Positions 60,940 through 64,000 of a stretch of DNA of 64,000 nt are shown piece after piece. The translations under genes and the position numbers were made by a program. This DNA comes from JAHCHG01 sp041745765. GTDB taxonomy: Bacteria; Acidobacteriota; Blastocatellia; Pyrinomonadales; Pyrinomonadaceae. The DNA lies in contig JBGTIH010000001.1 of NCBI GenBank assembly GCA_041745765.1, forward strand, positions 62,001 to 126,000, in the 5' to 3' direction. Within the stretch, counting starts at the first letter, position 1. Each line of letters opens with the position of its first letter. The notes below the pieces were generated by a model. That model was given only the letters and a program-made list of their open reading frames with translations. It was not told where the DNA came from and did not search any database.

Positions 60940-61206
60940 CTTTTATCTAAAAGTTTATTTTCTAAATATGCACTATGTCAATAAATAAATTTTTGTCTTA
61001 CTTTATGAATTATAACCGATTCAAACTTGAAATGGTAAAATTTAGCTGATAATTCCGGGAGATTATTTTTGTAAATTTGCATTTTTCACATCGAATTTAT
61101 TGACTAATCCGCATAAAAAGAATAGTAAAAAATTATTTTTTAGTAAATATTTTTTTCACCGGTCAAAACCGAAAAAAAATTTCAATTTTCTGTAATTATC
61201 TTCAAT

Positions 61207-61953
61207 TTACAAAGTAAACCTTTCGCCCAGATAAAGCCGACGCACATCCGCATCTTCAACCAATTCCTGCGGACTTCCGGTGCGAAGAATTTTGCCTTCC
61301 GCCATTATATATGCGCGATCGGTAATTCCCAAAGTTTCTCTGACATTGTGATCGGTAATTAAAATCCCAATTCCCTGATTTTTCAAATAAAGAATAATTT
61401 CGCGAATATCGTCAATGGCAATCGGGTCAATTCCGGCAAACGGTTCGTCTAAAAGAATAAACTGCGGTTCGGTTGCCAAACATCTGGCAATTTCGACTCT
61501 TCTTCGTTCACCACCGGACAGAGCGTCGCCGCGTGTTTTCCTGACGTGATTTACGCCGAATTCGTCCAATAATTCATCGAGCCGGGCAAATCTTTCATTG
61601 CGAGAAAACTTCATCGTTTCCAAAATTGCCAGAATATTTTGTTCAGCCGACATTTTCCGAAAAATCGAAGGCTCTTGCGGCAAATAACCTAAACCCAACC
61701 GCGCCCGCAAATACATCGGTAAATTCGTTACATCTTCGTCATTTATATAAATCTTTCCGCGTTCGGCGCGTTCCAAACCGGTCATCATATAAAAAGTCGT
61801 TGTCTTTCCAGCACCGTTCGCGCCTAAAAGTCCGACAACTTCGCCCTGCATCACAAATAGACTTACATCATCTACCACGCGTCTGCGCCCGTAAGTTTTT
61901 TGTAAATTTTCTGCTGATAACGAATTACTCGAGTCGGTCAAATGCTTTTCCAC
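61207..61953 (-). CDS. lptB: LPS export system ATP-binding protein LptB
   Basis: 248 residues. ATPase that powers LPS extraction with LptF and LptG, which are encoded as one fused protein at 4.1-6.4 kb. Walker A GANGAGKTT (Lys50), Q-loop YLPQEPSIFRKMS, signature LSGGERRRVEIARCL, Walker B FILLDEPFAGIDP, switch ITDHNVRETL, RAYIMAEGKILRTGSP. Transcribed toward rpoN with a 267-bp spacer. LptA/LptC genes are not in the window. Confidence 0.96.
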   Translation of the reverse strand: MEKHLTDSSNSLSAENLQKTYGRRRVVDDVSLFVMQGEVVGLLGANGAGKTTTFYMMTGLERAERGKIYINDEDVTNLPMYLRARLGLGYLPQEPSIFRKMSAEQNILAILETMKFSRNERFARLDELLDEFGVNHVRKTRGDALSGGERRRVEIARCLATEPQFILLDEPFAGIDPIAIDDIREIILYLKNQGIGILITDHNVRETLGITDRAYIMAEGKILRTGSPQELVEDADVRRLYLGERFTL

Positions 61954-61986
61954 AAATTTAGCTGAATCTTTTTTATCAAATTACTT

Positions 61987-62058
61987 GTTTGGAGTCCCGC
62001 GCTTAAGCGGTAATTTAACGATTATCCAAAATGCCGCCTAAAAGCGGAACCCCCAAAC
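61987..62058. repeat. Palindromic dispersed repeat, copy B
   Basis: Left end GTTTGGAGTCCCGCGCTTAA, right end (opposite strand) GTTTGGGGGTTCCGCTTTTA, about 24 bp each. Ends and size match the element at 41857-41933. It lies between proline dehydrogenase and lptB. Confidence 0.7.
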
Positions 62059-62114
62059 GATTGATAAAATTTTATAAAATCTTTATATACTTACAAAAAT
62101 CTAGTGTAACAAAT

Positions 62115-63296
62115 TTAGCGGGATTTTTTTCTACGCTCCAATTCTTTACCGATCATCGTAAGCTCGCGGCTCACTTGTCCCATTACGGAAGTATTTTCTT
62201 CGGCGCGACGAATAAGATACGGAACGGCATCTTTGACCGGACCGTAAGGCACGTATTTGGAAACATTATAGTTATTATCCGCTAAAATATACGAAAGATT
62301 ATCGCTCATTCCGTAAAGTTGCGAGAAAAACACGTGCGGATGATTTTCCGAAACGCTTTTTTCTTTCATTTTTTTCACTAATTTTTGGACGCTTTCTTCA
62401 TTATGCGTTCCGGCAACAAATGCAATTTCTTCGACATTTTCCAGACAATAATCAACCGCCGCATCAAAATCGCGGTCGGTCGCCGCTTTGTCAGGCTGAA
62501 TCGGTGACAGATAATTCATTTCTTTGGCGCGTTCCCTTTCCTTTTCCATATACGCACCGCGAACCAATTTGACCGCGTAAATATAGCCTTCGTTTCGTGC
62601 TTTTTCGTGCGCTTTTTTCAAATAATCAAGACGGTCGTGGCGGTAAAGCTGAATCGTATTAAAAACAATCGGAATTTCTCGGTTGTATTTTTCCATCATT
62701 TCAGTTGCTAAAAGGTCAATGGCATCCTGAATCCAACTGTCTTCCGCATCAATAAAAATCGGCTGCCGGACCGAATTTGCGTATTCACAAATTTCATTTA
62801 CGCGCCGCTGTGCATTTTCCCATTTTAATTTGTTTGAATCTTTTAATTCAGTATTACTGCTGATCTTTTCCAGCGTTCCGAGCGGCGCAATTCCCGTGAC
62901 CTTAAAAACTGCAAACGGGATTTTGTCGTCATTTTTGGCACGCTTTAAGTTCAAAATTGTTTCATCTTTCGTTCGCTCAAAATCCGCTTCATCTGATTTT
63001 CCTTCGACTGAATAATCTAAAATCGTACCGATATTAGAAGCACCGAGCTTTTCAATCGTGGGCTGACATTCTTCGATATTTTCGCCGCCGCAAAACTGCT
63101 CGAAAATCGTGTTTTTAATCAACCATTCGACCGGCAAACCCAAATACAAAGCAAACTGCGCCGATTTTGTGCCGATTTGGTTTAAGATCGGGGAATTCAT
63201 CAATTGAAAAAGACGATATTTTTCGCGCAGCTGCGCATCGGTTTTATCTGCAAATGCGGTTTTCGTATCCTGAAAATTCAGCATAAAGTCGCTCAT
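62115..63296 (-). CDS. Proline dehydrogenase
   Basis: FAD enzyme of the first step of proline catabolism (monofunctional, not fused to P5C dehydrogenase). About 393 residues from the chosen ATG; an in-frame TTG 11 codons upstream is less likely. The TIM-barrel signatures are KLVRGAYMEKERERA, FVAGTHNEESV and YVPYGPVKDAVPYLIRRAEE followed by NTSVMGQ. With arginase in the same window, it suggests catabolism of arginine and proline to glutamate. Confidence 0.92.
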   Translation of the reverse strand: MSDFMLNFQDTKTAFADKTDAQLREKYRLFQLMNSPILNQIGTKSAQFALYLGLPVEWLIKNTIFEQFCGGENIEECQPTIEKLGASNIGTILDYSVEGKSDEADFERTKDETILNLKRAKNDDKIPFAVFKVTGIAPLGTLEKISSNTELKDSNKLKWENAQRRVNEICEYANSVRQPIFIDAEDSWIQDAIDLLATEMMEKYNREIPIVFNTIQLYRHDRLDYLKKAHEKARNEGYIYAVKLVRGAYMEKERERAKEMNYLSPIQPDKAATDRDFDAAVDYCLENVEEIAFVAGTHNEESVQKLVKKMKEKSVSENHPHVFFSQLYGMSDNLSYILADNNYNVSKYVPYGPVKDAVPYLIRRAEENTSVMGQVSRELTMIGKELERRKKSR

Positions 63297-63458
63297 TAAG
63301 AATAATTTAACACAGACGATAATATTCAAACAGTTTAGAATTGATAGATTTACACGACTTTAACTTTGTTTCTTTTGCCGTTTTCCATTATTATTTAAAA
63401 CTTTATCCGAACGGAAAGCTGTTCGAGTATTTTTAGTGATTCGAGACGATTTTTATTT

Positions 63459-64000
63459 ATGATCAAAGGACTTCCAAAACGCAGCGAAAATTATTCCGAA
63501 TGGTATAACGAACTGGTCAAACGCGCCGATTTAGCCGAGCATTCAGCGGTCAAAGGCTGTATGGTCATCAAACCCTACGGCTTTTCCATCTGGGAAAAAA
63601 TGCAAAGAGCTTTGGACGATATGTTCAAAGCGACCGGACATCAAAACGCCTATTTTCCGCTGTTCGTGCCGAAATCTTTTCTCGAAAAAGAAGAAGAACA
63701 CGCCGAAGGATTTGCCAAAGAATGCGCGGTCGTCACGCATTATCGCCTGAAGGCGAATCCCGACGGCAAGGGTTTGATCGTGGATCCAGACGCCAAACTT
63801 CAGGAAGAATTGATCGTTCGCCCGACGAGCGAAGCCGTCATCTGGAACACGTATAAAGGCTGGATTCAATCCTGGCGCGATCTGCCGCTTCTGATCAATC
63901 AATGGGCAAACGTCGTCCGCTGGGAAATGCGGACGCGGCTTTTCCTCAGAACAACCGAATTTCTCTGGCAGGAAGGACACACGGCGCACGCGACCGAAGC
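63459..64000 (+). CDS. proS: Prolyl-tRNA synthetase, 5' part (runs off window)
   Basis: The first 180 codons, open to the window edge. The protein begins MIKGLPKRSENYSEWYNELV and shows the class II core: motif 1 region FSIWEKMQRALDDMFKATGH, YFPLFVPKSFLEKE, IVRPTSEAVIW, and motif 2 VVRWEMRTRLFLRTTEFLWQ followed by EGHTAH. This is the archaeal/eukaryotic-like (ProS type 3) form, without the long insertion domain of E. coli ProRS. No clear ribosome-binding site. Confidence 0.95.
   Translation, partial: MIKGLPKRSENYSEWYNELVKRADLAEHSAVKGCMVIKPYGFSIWEKMQRALDDMFKATGHQNAYFPLFVPKSFLEKEEEHAEGFAKECAVVTHYRLKANPDGKGLIVDPDAKLQEELIVRPTSEAVIWNTYKGWIQSWRDLPLLINQWANVVRWEMRTRLFLRTTEFLWQEGHTAHATE

Noticed and set aside
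63543..63989. Long minus-strand open frame at the right edge
   Set aside because: It is the antisense shadow of proS, which shows clear class II synthetase motifs on the plus strand.

Overview
The window looks like chromosome from a diderm (Gram-negative type) bacterium of the phylum Acidobacteriota, most likely Blastocatellia / Pyrinomonadales. This is inferred from gene content, not from a marker-gene tree. Pointers are DxDGDGKxDxAVFRP repeats on a secreted M28 peptidase, a VWFA-type secreted protein of the kind abundant in acidobacteria, several proteins that open with the same CPKC...FCxxDG zinc ribbon, and zinc-ribbon/PEGA and FHA Ser/Thr kinases. Lipopolysaccharide-transport (LptB, fused LptF-LptG), Mla-type lipid transport and TolC genes show an outer membrane. 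Nearly everything is housekeeping or envelope biology; I see no prophage, transposase, integrase or CRISPR array.

Layout. 1-4.0 kb: 3' part of ahcY and a four-PAS hybrid histidine kinase. 4.1-9.7 kb (minus): a two-gene small membrane-protein pair (one gene only 56 codons), recO, the lptF-lptG fusion, and a NamZ/peptidase-C26 pair. 9.8-15.1 kb (plus): hslV-hslU, a fibronectin-type lipoprotein, a fumarylacetoacetate-hydrolase-family gene, a decayed zinc-ribbon membrane gene and a transaldolase-like fsa. 15.3-19.3 kb: a marR with multiple palindromic operators heading an ABC-transporter cluster in which ATPase and permease genes are separated by usp, hydrolase and DUF402 genes. 19.4-31.9 kb: a secreted coiled-coil protein, pccB, alr, an acyltransferase, an Mrr-like protein, a LURP-like protein, mutS, yihY, an O-antigen-ligase-like gene and the M28 peptidase. 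32-36.3 kb (minus): two Ser/Thr kinases around a zinc-ribbon membrane protein. 36.3-41.8 kb: tRNA-Lys, an ECF sigma / anti-sigma / Spy-like operon, and mlaE-mlaF-mlaD. 42-47.7 kb (minus): gap, pgk, tpiA, secG and tRNA-Leu, interrupted by a VapBC-like pair and others. 47.9-53.1 kb: TolC-like protein, glycosyltransferase and secreted proteins. 53.1-63.3 kb (minus): dodecin, then proline dehydrogenase, lptB, rpoN, hpf, hprK, rapZ, a mannose-type EIIA, HPr, arginase and ddl. The window ends in the 5' part of proS.

How the genes fit together. The lptB-rpoN-hpf-hprK-rapZ-EIIA-HPr run matches the classical lpt/rpoN/PTS regulatory neighbourhood of proteobacteria, but it holds HPr kinase and a mannose-type EIIA and no visible EI, EIIB or EIIC, which suggests a regulatory phosphorelay. 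Peptidoglycan supply and recycling (alr, ddl, namZ, C26 peptidase), arginine/proline catabolism (arginase, proline dehydrogenase) and envelope lipid transport (lpt, mla) are each represented by several genes.

The most unusual non-coding features are intergenic elements whose terminal inverted arms are built on an 8-bp period (three copies, two of them flanking ddl), a second family of about 75-bp imperfect palindromes (two copies), a degenerate second copy of the 3' end of pgk just beyond the VapBC pair, and a gene carrying three independent inactivating lesions. I did not find a clear new defence or biosynthetic system; the items above are the leads I would follow.
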